A DNA stretch of 64,000 nt from Hydrogenovibrio halophilus DSM 15072 (lineage in GTDB: Bacteria; Pseudomonadota; Gammaproteobacteria; Thiomicrospirales; Thiomicrospiraceae), in contig NZ_KB913033.1 of NCBI RefSeq assembly GCF_000384235.1, forward strand, positions 1,557,164 through 1,621,163, read 5' to 3'. Every line of letters begins with the position of its first letter. The stretch's first letter is position 1. The notes under the pieces were generated by a model that worked only from the letters and a program-made list of their open reading frames with translations, had not been told where the DNA came from and did no database searches. This document shows, piece after piece, positions 19,602 through 28,966 of this stretch. The translations under genes and the position numbers were made by a program.

Positions 19602-19778
19602 ATGCTCACGATTATCAAGTTCTGGTTGTTGATTCTGTTGCTCACCGCGGGCAGCTGGTATCTGTTGAAACTGGCCGGCCGCCCATTGCACATCGGCTGG
19701 GTGTTTTTGTTCTGGGTGGCAACGTTGCTGGCCGCGGCGGCCGTTCTGTATGGCCTGTCTTTGATTGTCACCGCCTGA
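19602..19778 (+). CDS. small two-helix membrane protein
   Basis: A 58-residue protein made almost entirely of two hydrophobic helices (about 3-22 and 32-55) with a short basic loop LKLAGRPLH between them. GGAGACGAGG directly precedes ATG 19602, a strong ribosome-binding site that supports expression. I recognise no family. It lies convergent to rsgA with 29 bases between the stop codons. It might be a stress-type or assembly-factor small membrane protein, but nothing in the sequence decides this. Confidence 0.5.
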   Translation: MLTIIKFWLLILLLTAGSWYLLKLAGRPLHIGWVFLFWVATLLAAAAVLYGLSLIVTA

Positions 19779-19807
19779 AAAAAGCGCTTGCCCTCGCACA
19801 AAGAACG

Positions 19808-20818
19808 CTATGAGAAGGACGCGAGCAGTCGCTGAAAGCTTTGGTAGCGGCTGAAAGCAATCTCGTCGTTTTCCACAGCGTCGCGAATGGCGCACTGAGG
19901 CTCGTGCTGGTGGGTGCAGTCATCAAATCGGCATTGGCCCAGAAATGGGAAGAAGTCCGGATAGGCCTGCTCCAGTTCGTGCAAAGGCATGGGTTCCGGG
20001 TCAAACTGGCGTACTCCGGGGGAGTCGATCAACTGACCGCTCTGGTCTGGCAGGTGGTAGAGCACGCTGTTGCTGGTGGTGTGTTTGCCCAGGCCAGTGG
20101 CATCGGAAAGGCTTTGAACGCGAATCGACAGGTCGGGAATCAGCGCCTTGATCAGCGAAGACTTGCCGGCGCCGGAAGGGCCGACAATGACGCTGGTGTG
20201 ACCCGCCAGGTCGTCACGCAGCGCTTCGAGACCGGTGTTGTCCTCGGTGGACGTAAAGTGGATGCCCAGCAACCCTTGGATGCGGTCATGTTGAATCAGC
20301 GGCGGGTAAGGCGCCAGGCGTTCCAGAATCAGTTCCTGAAGTTCGGGGCTGTCGACCAGGTCCATTTTGTTGATCACCAGCAGGCAGGGCAGCTTCTGCT
20401 GCGAAGCGGCCACCAGATAGCGGTCAATCGCGTCCGGGTGCACGCCGGGTTCGACGCCCAGAGTGATGATCAGGCGGTCAATGTTGGCGGCAATCATGCG
20501 GGTCTGTCCGCGAAATCCGGGGCGGGTCATCAGGCTGGTGCGAGGTTGCAGCGCCGTGACCACGCCCGTCCCCGACTCGATCTCAGCTTGCCAGCAAACC
20601 CGGTCTCCGGCCACCAGTTTGCCCAGGTTCTGGCGCACGGCGCAGAGGATCAATTGCTGCCGGGCATTTTCAATCAGGACGCTCCGGCCGTGATGGGTGA
20701 CCACCACGCCATTTTCTTCTTTCGCATCCGGATCGTCTTCCGGCCGGTTTTCAGACGTTTTGAGGCGTCGCTGGTCCAGACGCCGTTTCTGCTGTTTGCT
20801 GAGTTTGCGCTGGGTCAT
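19808..20818 (-). CDS. rsgA: ribosome small-subunit-dependent GTPase
   Basis: Late 30S ribosome assembly GTPase with circularly permuted motifs: G4 NKMDL comes before G1 GPSGAGKSSL and G3 DSPGVRQF. An N-terminal OB-fold precedes them, with a basic start KLSKQQKRRLDQRRLK. A C-terminal zinc knuckle has the CRFDDCTHQHEPQC pattern. The length of 336 residues is normal. The start ATG at 20818 lies just past the overlap with the stop codon of the upstream pterin dehydratase gene, which points to coupled translation. Confidence 0.95.
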   Translation of the reverse strand: MTQRKLSKQQKRRLDQRRLKTSENRPEDDPDAKEENGVVVTHHGRSVLIENARQQLILCAVRQNLGKLVAGDRVCWQAEIESGTGVVTALQPRTSLMTRPGFRGQTRMIAANIDRLIITLGVEPGVHPDAIDRYLVAASQQKLPCLLVINKMDLVDSPELQELILERLAPYPPLIQHDRIQGLLGIHFTSTEDNTGLEALRDDLAGHTSVIVGPSGAGKSSLIKALIPDLSIRVQSLSDATGLGKHTTSNSVLYHLPDQSGQLIDSPGVRQFDPEPMPLHELEQAYPDFFPFLGQCRFDDCTHQHEPQCAIRDAVENDEIAFSRYQSFQRLLASFS

Positions 20819-20819
20819 A

Positions 20820-21161
20820 TCAGTCGAACAACGCCTCGATTTTGGCGGCCAGAACAAAGTCATTCTGACTCAGACCTTTGATCGCATGGGTGCTCAATTC
20901 GATTTTGCAGGTGTTGTAGCCAAAGCACAGGGTGGGGTGATGGTCTTCCTTTTGCGCAATCCAGGTGACCGCATTGACGAAATGCACGGTCTGCAGGTAG
21001 TTTTTGAAGCGAAAGGTTTTGTGCAGGCTTTTGTAGTTCAAAGGCGCTTCCCAGCCATCCATTTGTGACAGGTAGCTTTCGACGGTGGGAATGATCACGC
21101 CCTTGGTCTCAGGGGTGACGGGTTCGCAGTGGCTTTGGGCCAAAGTTTGAAACGTGCTCAT
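20820..21161 (-). CDS. phhB: pterin-4a-carbinolamine dehydratase
   Basis: A 113-residue PCD/DCoH family protein. The active-site signature EDHHPTLCFGYNTCKIEL is present (His-His-Pro with the preceding acidic residues). It dehydrates 4a-hydroxytetrahydropterin made by aromatic amino acid hydroxylases. No hydroxylase gene is in the window. The gene sits in a tightly overlapping set between an M48 protease (4-base ATGA overlap) and rsgA. That neighbourhood does not explain the activity. A moonlighting or pterin-recycling role is possible. Confidence 0.85.
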   Translation of the reverse strand: MSTFQTLAQSHCEPVTPETKGVIIPTVESYLSQMDGWEAPLNYKSLHKTFRFKNYLQTVHFVNAVTWIAQKEDHHPTLCFGYNTCKIELSTHAIKGLSQNDFVLAAKIEALFD

Positions 21162-22462
21162 GCGTCAGGCTCCTTGTGGGATGGGTCCGTTGTGTCGGCG
21201 GATTGAAAACGTTTGAGGTGATCAATGCGGATTTTGGCCGGTGGGTGGCTGTCGTGCCAGGCCGAATAAGCCGGGTCCGGCGTCAGGCTGCTGGCATTGT
21301 CGCGATAGAGTTTGACCAGTGCCTGGATCAAGGCGTTGGGCCCGACCTGTTCGGCGGCAAAGGCATCGGCTTCGAATTCGTGCTGGCGGCTTTTGAGCGC
21401 GCTCAGAGGGCCCAGGAAAAAGAACAGTACCGGCATTACTGTCGCAAACAACAGCAATGCCGTGGCCGGGGTCTGGCTGGTCATGCCCAGTCCGTGATAA
21501 AAATCCGGGGTTTGTGCCAGCCAGCCCAGCAATGCCAGCCCGATCAGACTCAGTCCGAACGACCAGATCATGCGCTTTTTGATGTGTCCGCGCTTGTAAT
21601 GCCCCAGCTCGTGGGCCAGAACCGCTTCCACTTCCTCGGGCGTGAGTTTTTCCAGCAAGGTGTCAAAAAACACAATGCGTTTGTTTTTGCCGAAACCAGT
21701 GAAATAGGCGTTGCCGTGACCACTGCGCGAAGAGCCGTCCATGACAAAAATGCCGTTGGATTCAAAACCGGTGCGTTGCAACAGGGCTTCGATGCGTTGT
21801 TTCATTTCGCCGTCTTCCAGTGGTGAAAAGCGGTTGAAAAGCGGGGCGATCCACTTGGGATAGGCCCAGAGCAGAAACAGGTTGAATCCGATCCAGATCA
21901 GCCAGGTGTACAACCACCAGGCCTGGTCAAAATAGGCATGCATCACGCTGAGAATGGCCCAGAGTACCGGCAGGCCCAGGCCCAGGCCCAGCGCCCATTG
22001 TTTCAACAGGTCCGAAGCGAACTGGCCCAGGGTCATGCGGTTAAAGCCAAAGGCCTCTTCGATTTTGAAGGTGCGCAGATAGCTGAACGGCAGGTTGAGA
22101 AGCGACAGCAGCCAGAAGGTCGACAGCAAAAACCCGACCTCGCGCCAGATCATGGGCAGTTGCGTGCCTGCCCAGTAGTCGTAAAGTTGCTGAAATCCGC
22201 CACCCAGCGTCATGAACACCAGAATGGCCACATCGTAAAACAGCACATAGCGATTGAGTTGCAGTTTGGCGCGGGTGTAGTCCGCCGCCTTTTCATGGTC
22301 GGCCAGCGACACGGTCTGGGCAAAGTCGTCAGGTACAAGGTTGCGATGCTGACCGATGTGAAACTGGTTTTTGATGTTGAGCCAGACTTCGATCATCAGG
22401 TGCGCGGCCAGTGCCAGCAGAAACAAGGTGGTAAGCCAGTTGTGCAAATCCGGTTGAGCCAT
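21158..22462 (-). CDS. M48 family membrane zinc metalloprotease (Ste24/CAAX-protease type)
   Basis: A 434-residue integral membrane protease. The zinc-binding HELGH lies near residue 282 (VLAHELGHYKRGHIKKR), and the third ligand is in the later FEADAFAAEQ. Several hydrophobic segments surround the catalytic part, as in Ste24. In bacteria such enzymes act in membrane protein quality control, since CAAX prenylation is absent. Part of the fourth helix region contains an exact hexamer repeat giving GLGLGLP (about 21970-21990). It is the first gene of the overlapping protease-phhB-rsgA set. Carries palindrome copy 4. Confidence 0.88.
   Translation of the reverse strand: MAQPDLHNWLTTLFLLALAAHLMIEVWLNIKNQFHIGQHRNLVPDDFAQTVSLADHEKAADYTRAKLQLNRYVLFYDVAILVFMTLGGGFQQLYDYWAGTQLPMIWREVGFLLSTFWLLSLLNLPFSYLRTFKIEEAFGFNRMTLGQFASDLLKQWALGLGLGLPVLWAILSVMHAYFDQAWWLYTWLIWIGFNLFLLWAYPKWIAPLFNRFSPLEDGEMKQRIEALLQRTGFESNGIFVMDGSSRSGHGNAYFTGFGKNKRIVFFDTLLEKLTPEEVEAVLAHELGHYKRGHIKKRMIWSFGLSLIGLALLGWLAQTPDFYHGLGMTSQTPATALLLFATVMPVLFFFLGPLSALKSRQHEFEADAFAAEQVGPNALIQALVKLYRDNASSLTPDPAYSAWHDSHPPAKIRIDHLKRFQSADTTDPSHKEPDA
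21917..21928. repeat. ACCAGGCCTGGT palindrome, copy 4 (inside M48 protease gene)
   Basis: Exact core, flanked by CAAAAT on the right. Read on the minus strand as FDQAWWL. Confidence 0.95.
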
Positions 22463-22628
22463 GTGTTGCTTCCCTTGAGGTGGTTGAGGGTCGTGTGAGG
22501 GTCAGAGTCCTTTGTGTCATTCAAAGGACTCATGGAACCACACGATTTTACGTGGGCGCTGGCGCAAACGCAATTGCTGGCCGTTAGTCGGCGCTGAAGT
22601 CTGTCAACGGCTGCCGGCCCCGTCCTGT

Positions 22629-22657
22629 TTGAGCCGTTTGCCGTATGCGGGTAAGAT
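22629..22657 (+). promoter_or_regulatory. putative promoter of orn
   Basis: TTGAGC and TAAGAT are separated by exactly 17 bases, ending 36 bases before the orn start codon. Confidence 0.45.
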
Positions 22658-22693
22658 ACCCCGAATATCATTTATGACAATCAGAGGAATGGC

Positions 22694-23275
22694 ATGGATC
22701 AATCGTTGGCAGGGCGGGCGTTTAAGCCACTGGCGAAGTCGGACAATCATTTGATTTGGCTGGATTTGGAGATGACCGGGTTGGATCATCGGGCGGATCG
22801 GATCATTGAAATTGCGTCGGTGGTGACGGACGCTGACCTGACGGTACTGGCCGAAGGCCCGGTGCTGGCGATCCAGACGCCCAAAGCCGCGTTGGATGCG
22901 ATGGGCGACTGGTGTACCCGTCATCACGGGGCTTCGGGCCTGACCCAACGCGTGCTTGACAGTGAGGTCACCCTGGCACAGGCCGAGCAGGCCACCCTGG
23001 CTTTTTTGCGCGATTGGGTGCCCAAAGGCAAGTCGCCGATGTGTGGCAACAGCATTTGTCAGGACCGGCGCTTTATGATTGAACAGATGCCGGCGCTGGA
23101 AGCGTTTTTTCATTATCGCAATCTGGATGTGTCCTCGCTCAAGGAACTGGCCAGGCGCTGGCAGCCTTCGGTGTATCAGTCGTTTGAAAAGAAGGGCGCC
23201 CATCTGGCGCTGGAAGACATTTACGAATCCATTGCCGAGCTCCGGCATTACCGTACCCATCTGTTCAAGCTTTGA
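22694..23275 (+). CDS. orn: oligoribonuclease
   Basis: DEDDh 3'-5' exoribonuclease that degrades dinucleotides, including pGpG from cyclic-di-GMP turnover. [10 protein letters not shown] carries the first Asp-Glu pair, [11 protein letters not shown] the next Asp, and [11 protein letters not shown] the final His-Asp. The length of 193 residues fits (E. coli Orn is 181). AGAGGAA lies before ATG 22694. It diverges from the M48-phhB-rsgA unit. Confidence 0.95.
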   Translation: MDQSLAGRAFKPLAKSDNHLIWLDLEMTGLDHRADRIIEIASVVTDADLTVLAEGPVLAIQTPKAALDAMGDWCTRHHGASGLTQRVLDSEVTLAQAEQATLAFLRDWVPKGKSPMCGNSICQDRRFMIEQMPALEAFFHYRNLDVSSLKELARRWQPSVYQSFEKKGAHLALEDIYESIAELRHYRTHLFKL

Positions 23276-23340
23276 ACTTGCGTTTTCGACGCAAATTCCC
23301 TAGTATTTCACTCAGGAATTGCCGCAAGTCATGCGGTGGG

Positions 23341-23369
23341 TTCCCTGCGCGGCGTTATTTGGTTATAAT
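23341..23369 (+). promoter_or_regulatory. putative ilvI promoter
   Basis: A perfect TATAAT (23364-23369) is preceded at 17 bases by TTCCCT, a weak -35. The transcript leader would be about 110 bases and contains a 6-bp GC hairpin (23398-23412) followed by CTTTTTG, which might act as a weak attenuator. Confidence 0.4.
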
Positions 23370-23485
23370 TTCGCCTTTACGCTCAATATCTTGGGTTTGC
23401 CCGAAGCGGGCAGGCCTCTTTTTGTGGTCAAATCCAGCGATCAATTCATGGGTTTGATCGGTACACGATGACGGAGGACGTTGGT

Positions 23486-25189
23486 GTGGAATTAACCGGT
23501 GCCCAGATTCTGGTCCATTTTCTGGAAGACGAGGGCGTTGAGCTGGTCTGGGGTTATCCCGGCGGGGCGGCCCTGCCGATTTACGATGCTCTGGATACCG
23601 ACGCCAAAAAACTCAAACACACCCTGGTTCGCCATGAGCAGGCGGCGGTGCATGCCGCCGACGGCTACGCCCGTGCGACCGGTCGGCCGGGTGTGTCCAT
23701 GGTGACCTCCGGTCCGGGTGCAACCAATACGGTGACCGGGATTGCGACGGCCTATATGGATTCGATTCCTCTGGTGGTGATCACCGGTCAGGTGGCGTCA
23801 AACATGATCGGTCTGGACGCGTTTCAGGAAATCGATACGGTGGGCATCACCCGTCCGATCGTGAAGCACAATTTTCTGGTCAAGGACGTCAAGGATCTGA
23901 CGATGACGCTGAAAAAGGCGTTTTACATTGCCACCACAGGGCGTCCCGGTCCGGTGGTGGTGGACATCCCAAAAGACATTCAGAATGCCAAAGCCGATTA
24001 CCAGTACCCGGAGTCGGTCAGTTTGCGTTCCTATGAGCCGATTACCAAGGGCCACACCGGTCAGATCAAAAAAGCCATTGACATGATGGTGTCGGCCAAA
24101 CGTCCGATTATTTATACCGGTGGCGGTGTGGTGCTGGGCGGTGCGTCCGAGGCCCTGACCGAGCTGGCACGCCTGCTGGGCTATCCGGTCACCAATACCC
24201 TGATGGGATTGGGTGGTTATCCGGCCGAAGACAAACAGTTTGTGGGCATGCTCGGCATGCATGGCACCTATGAAGCCAATCTGAGCATGCACAATTCGGA
24301 TCTGATCATTGCCATCGGCGCGCGTTTTGATGACCGGGTGACCGGCAATCTGGAAAAGTTCTGTCCGGATGCGCAAGTGGTGCATGTGGACATCGATCCG
24401 GCCTCCATTTCCAAAAATGTGGTGGTGGACATTCCGATTGTCGGACCGGTCAAGCAGGTGCTGGAAAAAATGCTGTCGTTGCTGAAAAAGCACAAGATGA
24501 CGCCGGACGCGGACGCTTTGGCCGATTGGTGGAAACAGATCGAAGACTGGCGCTCGACCAACTGCCTGCGCTATGAACAGATTGGGCACAAAATCAAGCC
24601 TCAGACGGCGATGGAAGCGGTCTGGCGCATCACCGAAGGCGATGCGTACGTGACCTCTGACGTGGGCCAGCATCAGATGTTCGCCGCTCAGTATTACAAG
24701 TTCAACAAGCCGCGGCGCTGGATCAATTCCGGTGGTCTGGGCACCATGGGCTTCGGTCTTCCGGCCGCCATGGGGGTTCAGGCGGCGTTTCCCGATGCGA
24801 CGGTGGTGTGTGTGACCGGGGAAGGCTCAATCCAGATGAACATTCAGGAGCTTTCCACCTGTTTGCAGTATGGGCTGCCGATCAAGGTGCTGTGTCTGAA
24901 TAACGGCTTTTTGGGCATGGTGCGTCAATGGCAGGAGTTTTTCTATGATCGCCGCTACTCCATGTCTTACATGGATTCATTGCCGGACTTTACCAAACTG
25001 GTCGAAGCTTATGGGCATGTGGGGATTCGCATTGACGACCCGGAAACCATGCAGGCACAGCTGGAAGAGGCGTTTTCAGACAAATACAAAGACCGTTTTG
25101 TGTTTATTGATGTGATCACCGATCAACAGGAAAACGTCTACCCGATGATTCCGGCGGGTGCCGGTATGGACGAAATGATTCTGGTCTGA
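23486..25189 (+). CDS. ilvI: acetolactate synthase large (catalytic) subunit
   Basis: Thiamine-diphosphate enzyme that starts isoleucine, valine and leucine synthesis. It shows [14 protein letters not shown], the activating Glu in [28 protein letters not shown], and the ThDP/Mg motif [19 protein letters not shown] ending in LNNG. Its 567 residues match IlvI/IlvB. The GTG at 23486 is chosen because GGAGG lies 8 bases upstream and the protein then begins VELTGAQI as in relatives; the in-frame ATG at 23468 would overlap that ribosome-binding site. It is cotranscribed with ilvH and ilvC. Confidence 0.96.
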   Translation: MELTGAQILVHFLEDEGVELVWGYPGGAALPIYDALDTDAKKLKHTLVRHEQAAVHAADGYARATGRPGVSMVTSGPGATNTVTGIATAYMDSIPLVVITGQVASNMIGLDAFQEIDTVGITRPIVKHNFLVKDVKDLTMTLKKAFYIATTGRPGPVVVDIPKDIQNAKADYQYPESVSLRSYEPITKGHTGQIKKAIDMMVSAKRPIIYTGGGVVLGGASEALTELARLLGYPVTNTLMGLGGYPAEDKQFVGMLGMHGTYEANLSMHNSDLIIAIGARFDDRVTGNLEKFCPDAQVVHVDIDPASISKNVVVDIPIVGPVKQVLEKMLSLLKKHKMTPDADALADWWKQIEDWRSTNCLRYEQIGHKIKPQTAMEAVWRITEGDAYVTSDVGQHQMFAAQYYKFNKPRRWINSGGLGTMGFGLPAAMGVQAAFPDATVVCVTGEGSIQMNIQELSTCLQYGLPIKVLCLNNGFLGMVRQWQEFFYDRRYSMSYMDSLPDFTKLVEAYGHVGIRIDDPETMQAQLEEAFSDKYKDRFVFIDVITDQQENVYPMIPAGAGMDEMILV

Positions 25190-25238
25190 GCGGATGGAAG
25201 CGCGCGAATCACGATCAAATGACTAAAGCAGGTAACTC

Positions 25239-25730
25239 ATGCGACACATAATTTCCATGTTGATTGAAAATGAGTCTGGGGCTCTGTCCCGTGTCTCCGG
25301 TCTCTTTTCTGCCAGAGGCTACAACATTCATGCCCTGACCGTTGCCCCCACCGATGACGGCAGCATTTCGCGGTTGACGCTGGTGACCAGCGGCAACGAG
25401 CAGCAGGTTGAGCAGATCGTGAAACATCTGAACCGGCTGATTGATGTGATCAAGGTGGTGGACATCACCGAAGGCGACCACATTGAGCGTGAATTGATGA
25501 TGGTCAAGTTGCGCGCCACCGGTGCCATGCGTGAAGAAATCAAGCGTTTGAGCGATATTTTCCGTGGCACGATTGTGGACGTCACCCAACAGGTCTATAC
25601 CGTGCAGCTGGCGGGCGAAAGCCAGAAGTTGGACGCCTTTATCGAGGCCGTGGACAAGGGTCAGATTATTGAGATTGTCCGTTCCGGTGCCGTGGGCCTG
25701 ATGCGTGGGGAAAAATCCCTGCATTTGTGA
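25239..25730 (+). CDS. ilvH: acetolactate synthase small (regulatory) subunit
   Basis: A 163-residue regulatory partner of IlvI. The N-terminal ACT domain begins MRHIISMLIENESGALSRV and includes FSARGYNIHALTV, which forms the valine-binding interface in this family. The C-terminal domain starts near residue 80. AGCAGGTAACTC precedes the ATG. It lies 49 bases after ilvI and 77 bases before ilvC. Valine feedback is expected from family knowledge. Confidence 0.96.
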   Translation: MRHIISMLIENESGALSRVSGLFSARGYNIHALTVAPTDDGSISRLTLVTSGNEQQVEQIVKHLNRLIDVIKVVDITEGDHIERELMMVKLRATGAMREEIKRLSDIFRGTIVDVTQQVYTVQLAGESQKLDAFIEAVDKGQIIEIVRSGAVGLMRGEKSLHL

Positions 25731-25774
25731 TCCCATCGATTCACCAAACGGATGTCACTGTTTTTCAAAAATGA

Positions 25775-26824
<1,050 letters not shown>

Positions 26825-26850
26825 TCCGCGTCTGTCAGAGATGCCATCAA

Positions 26851-26878
26851 AAAACCTGCCTTGTGCAGGTTTTTTTTT
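26851..26878 (+). terminator. terminator of ilvI-ilvH-ilvC operon
   Basis: A 9-bp stem (26851-26859 with 26865-26873, loop CTTGT) is followed by a long T-run. Confidence 0.9.
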
Positions 26879-26898
26879 GTCAAAAAAAAGCCTTTTTT

Positions 26899-26910
26899 AC
26901 CAGGCCTGGT
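26899..26910. repeat. ACCAGGCCTGGT palindrome, copy 5 (intergenic)
   Basis: Exact core, 20 bases after the ilvC terminator T-run, flanked by T-runs on both sides. Confidence 0.95.
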
Positions 26911-27016
26911 GGTTTTCCCTGTTTCAGATCAAGTTTTGAGATGAGTTTACGGAATTTTACAGGTAGAATGACAAAAATCGATTAAATCGTGATTGACACG
27001 TATATCAGGATGGGCA

Positions 27017-28771
27017 ATGTATTTATCGCATTTTGGCTTGCACAAATGGCCTTTTAAGTTAACGCCGGATTTGAGTTTCTTTTTCCGTCAGGCCTCTCGT
27101 GAGGCGGTGGTGGAAGCGGTGCAATACGCCATTGCCCGCGGCGATGCCGTGGTCAAGGTTTCCGGTGCCGTGGGCGTGGGCAAAACCATGCTGTTGCGTC
27201 TGCTGACTCAGCGTTTGTCGGGCGATTACCAGATTGTCTATCTGTCGGCACCGAACCTGAGCCCCATCGATATTTTGCGGGTGATCTGTGCGGAACTTTC
27301 CGTGAATCTGATGGGCCAGGAAAACAAGGCCGACCTGTTGAGCCGGATTCAGAAAGCTCTGATTGAACGCTATCAGGACGGTCAGCGCGTGGTGATGTTG
27401 GTGGACGAAGCTCAGGCGCTGACTCCGGATGCCCTGGAAGAAATCCGCCTGTTGGGCAATCTGGAAACCGAATGGGACAAGTTGCTGCAAGTGGTGCTCT
27501 TCGGGCAGCCAGAGCTGGATAAAACACTGGAAGACCCTCGCATCCGGCCGCTTAAGGACCGATTGGCCTGCAACGTGACCTTGTCACCATTTACCCCCAA
27601 AGAAGTCAAAGAGTATCTGAATTACCGGATGCGCATTGCCGGGTATCTGGAGACGGATTTTTTCAGTGACCAGGCCGCAAGGAAAATTCACCGGGTTACG
27701 GGGGGGTTGCCCCGGTCGATTAATATTCTTGCAGACAAACTGTTGATGGCAGCGAGCGCCAATGGTGATAAGCGTCTGAAAAACAAACATTTCCGTCAGG
27801 CGGGAGCGCCGGTCAAACAGGGCGCAAAAGTCCTGGCGATCAGTTTGCTGGCCGGGCTGGGGGTGATGGCTTCTGCCTATTTTGTGACCACCGTTCCGGT
27901 GGCCGACTTACTGTACGGACAACAGGAGGAGGCCCCAGAGAAGGTTGCGGAAAGACCTTCTGAGATCACGGACACAGCGTCACCAGCCCACACACCGTCG
28001 TCGGTTTCAGACAAACCGGAAACGACCGGATCGCCCGTTTCTTCCCCCGCATCCACAGACAGAACCGAAACCGATGTGGCTGGCACAGGTGTGCCATCCC
28101 GTGGTGAAGAGCCGTCAGGCAATAAAGAGACGGAGGTGGCCGATGCCGGGAGTCGAGTCACTAACGCAACAGAATCCCCGGTTTCAGGGGTAGAGCCTGA
28201 ACCGGAACTTCAGACTGAGGCGGAAGCCGAACTTGGGGCTGAAGCTGAAACGCCAAAACCGGCCGCCGAAAGGCAGGCGCGTGCCACAGAACGAACCGGT
28301 TCAGACACAGAAAAATCATCGGACTCCGATGCTTCAGGCGCTCCAGAGCCGTCCCTGTCGCCCAGCAATATGGGCGAAAACTACCAGGCCTGGTCAAAAA
28401 CACTGGGCATCGAATCGTCAAAATTGCTGACCCTGTTGACGTTGCATGAGCGATTGCGCAATCACATTTCAATCGCGTCGGCTCAGACCCCGTTGATTTT
28501 GATTGCACCTGCGCCAGTGGCCGATTTTCCGGGGGTTTATGCGCGCATGATGGACCGCCTGAGCTGGGAGAACCGGGAGCATGTGTATGCTCTGATGAAA
28601 ACGGACGACACGGATGGGACCGATGTGACCTACCAGTTGGTTTATGACCCCCGCACGAGCGGGAAGGCATCACTTCAACGCAAAGCCGCTCAGATAAAAG
28701 CGTTGAGCAATGCCCCTCAAGCGCAAACCGTTACGGTGCAAAGCTTGCGTGCTATAATCTCAGAAAAATAA
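27017..28771 (+). CDS. mshM: MshM/ExeA-type AAA ATPase with membrane anchor
   Basis: First gene of the MSHA-like cluster, 584 residues. The AAA domain has Walker A GAVGVGKTMLL (about 52-62) and Walker B VVMLVDEAQ (about 125-133). One membrane segment follows at about 271-294. A Pro/Glu/Thr/Ser-rich linker of about 150 residues leads to a globular C-terminal domain from about 450. ExeA-family ATPases help place or assemble secretins through the cell wall. ATG 27017 has AGGA about 6 bases before it. The periplasmic linker and C-terminal domain are longer than in plain MshM. Carries palindrome copy 6 at the start of its C-terminal domain. Confidence 0.82.
   Translation: MYLSHFGLHKWPFKLTPDLSFFFRQASREAVVEAVQYAIARGDAVVKVSGAVGVGKTMLLRLLTQRLSGDYQIVYLSAPNLSPIDILRVICAELSVNLMGQENKADLLSRIQKALIERYQDGQRVVMLVDEAQALTPDALEEIRLLGNLETEWDKLLQVVLFGQPELDKTLEDPRIRPLKDRLACNVTLSPFTPKEVKEYLNYRMRIAGYLETDFFSDQAARKIHRVTGGLPRSINILADKLLMAASANGDKRLKNKHFRQAGAPVKQGAKVLAISLLAGLGVMASAYFVTTVPVADLLYGQQEEAPEKVAERPSEITDTASPAHTPSSVSDKPETTGSPVSSPASTDRTETDVAGTGVPSRGEEPSGNKETEVADAGSRVTNATESPVSGVEPEPELQTEAEAELGAEAETPKPAAERQARATERTGSDTEKSSDSDASGAPEPSLSPSNMGENYQAWSKTLGIESSKLLTLLTLHERLRNHISIASAQTPLILIAPAPVADFPGVYARMMDRLSWENREHVYALMKTDDTDGTDVTYQLVYDPRTSGKASLQRKAAQIKALSNAPQAQTVTVQSLRAIISEK
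28383..28394. repeat. ACCAGGCCTGGT palindrome, copy 6 (inside mshM)
   Basis: Exact core followed by CAAAAA. Read in frame as NYQAWSK. Confidence 0.95.
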
Positions 28772-28966
28772 CATCTGCAGTCATACAAAACGGACTCGGG
28801 TAATGGCAGAGCGTGTCAAATATGGCTCTTCTGCCTGGCTTGAATGTTGCTTGAATCCATCGACATAAAGTCAGCGCCGGCTGGTTTTTGGACTGCACAC
28901 AGCACTCTGTTTCAATGAGTTCTTCGTTTCGTGCAAAGGACTCTCAATCAATAAAAGACGCATTTT

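Noticed and set aside
23331-23471. A 46-codon frame ending just before the ilvI ribosome-binding site, as an ilv leader peptide
   Set aside because: Its ATG lies upstream of the predicted -10 box, so it would not be in the transcript, and it lacks runs of Ile, Val or Leu.
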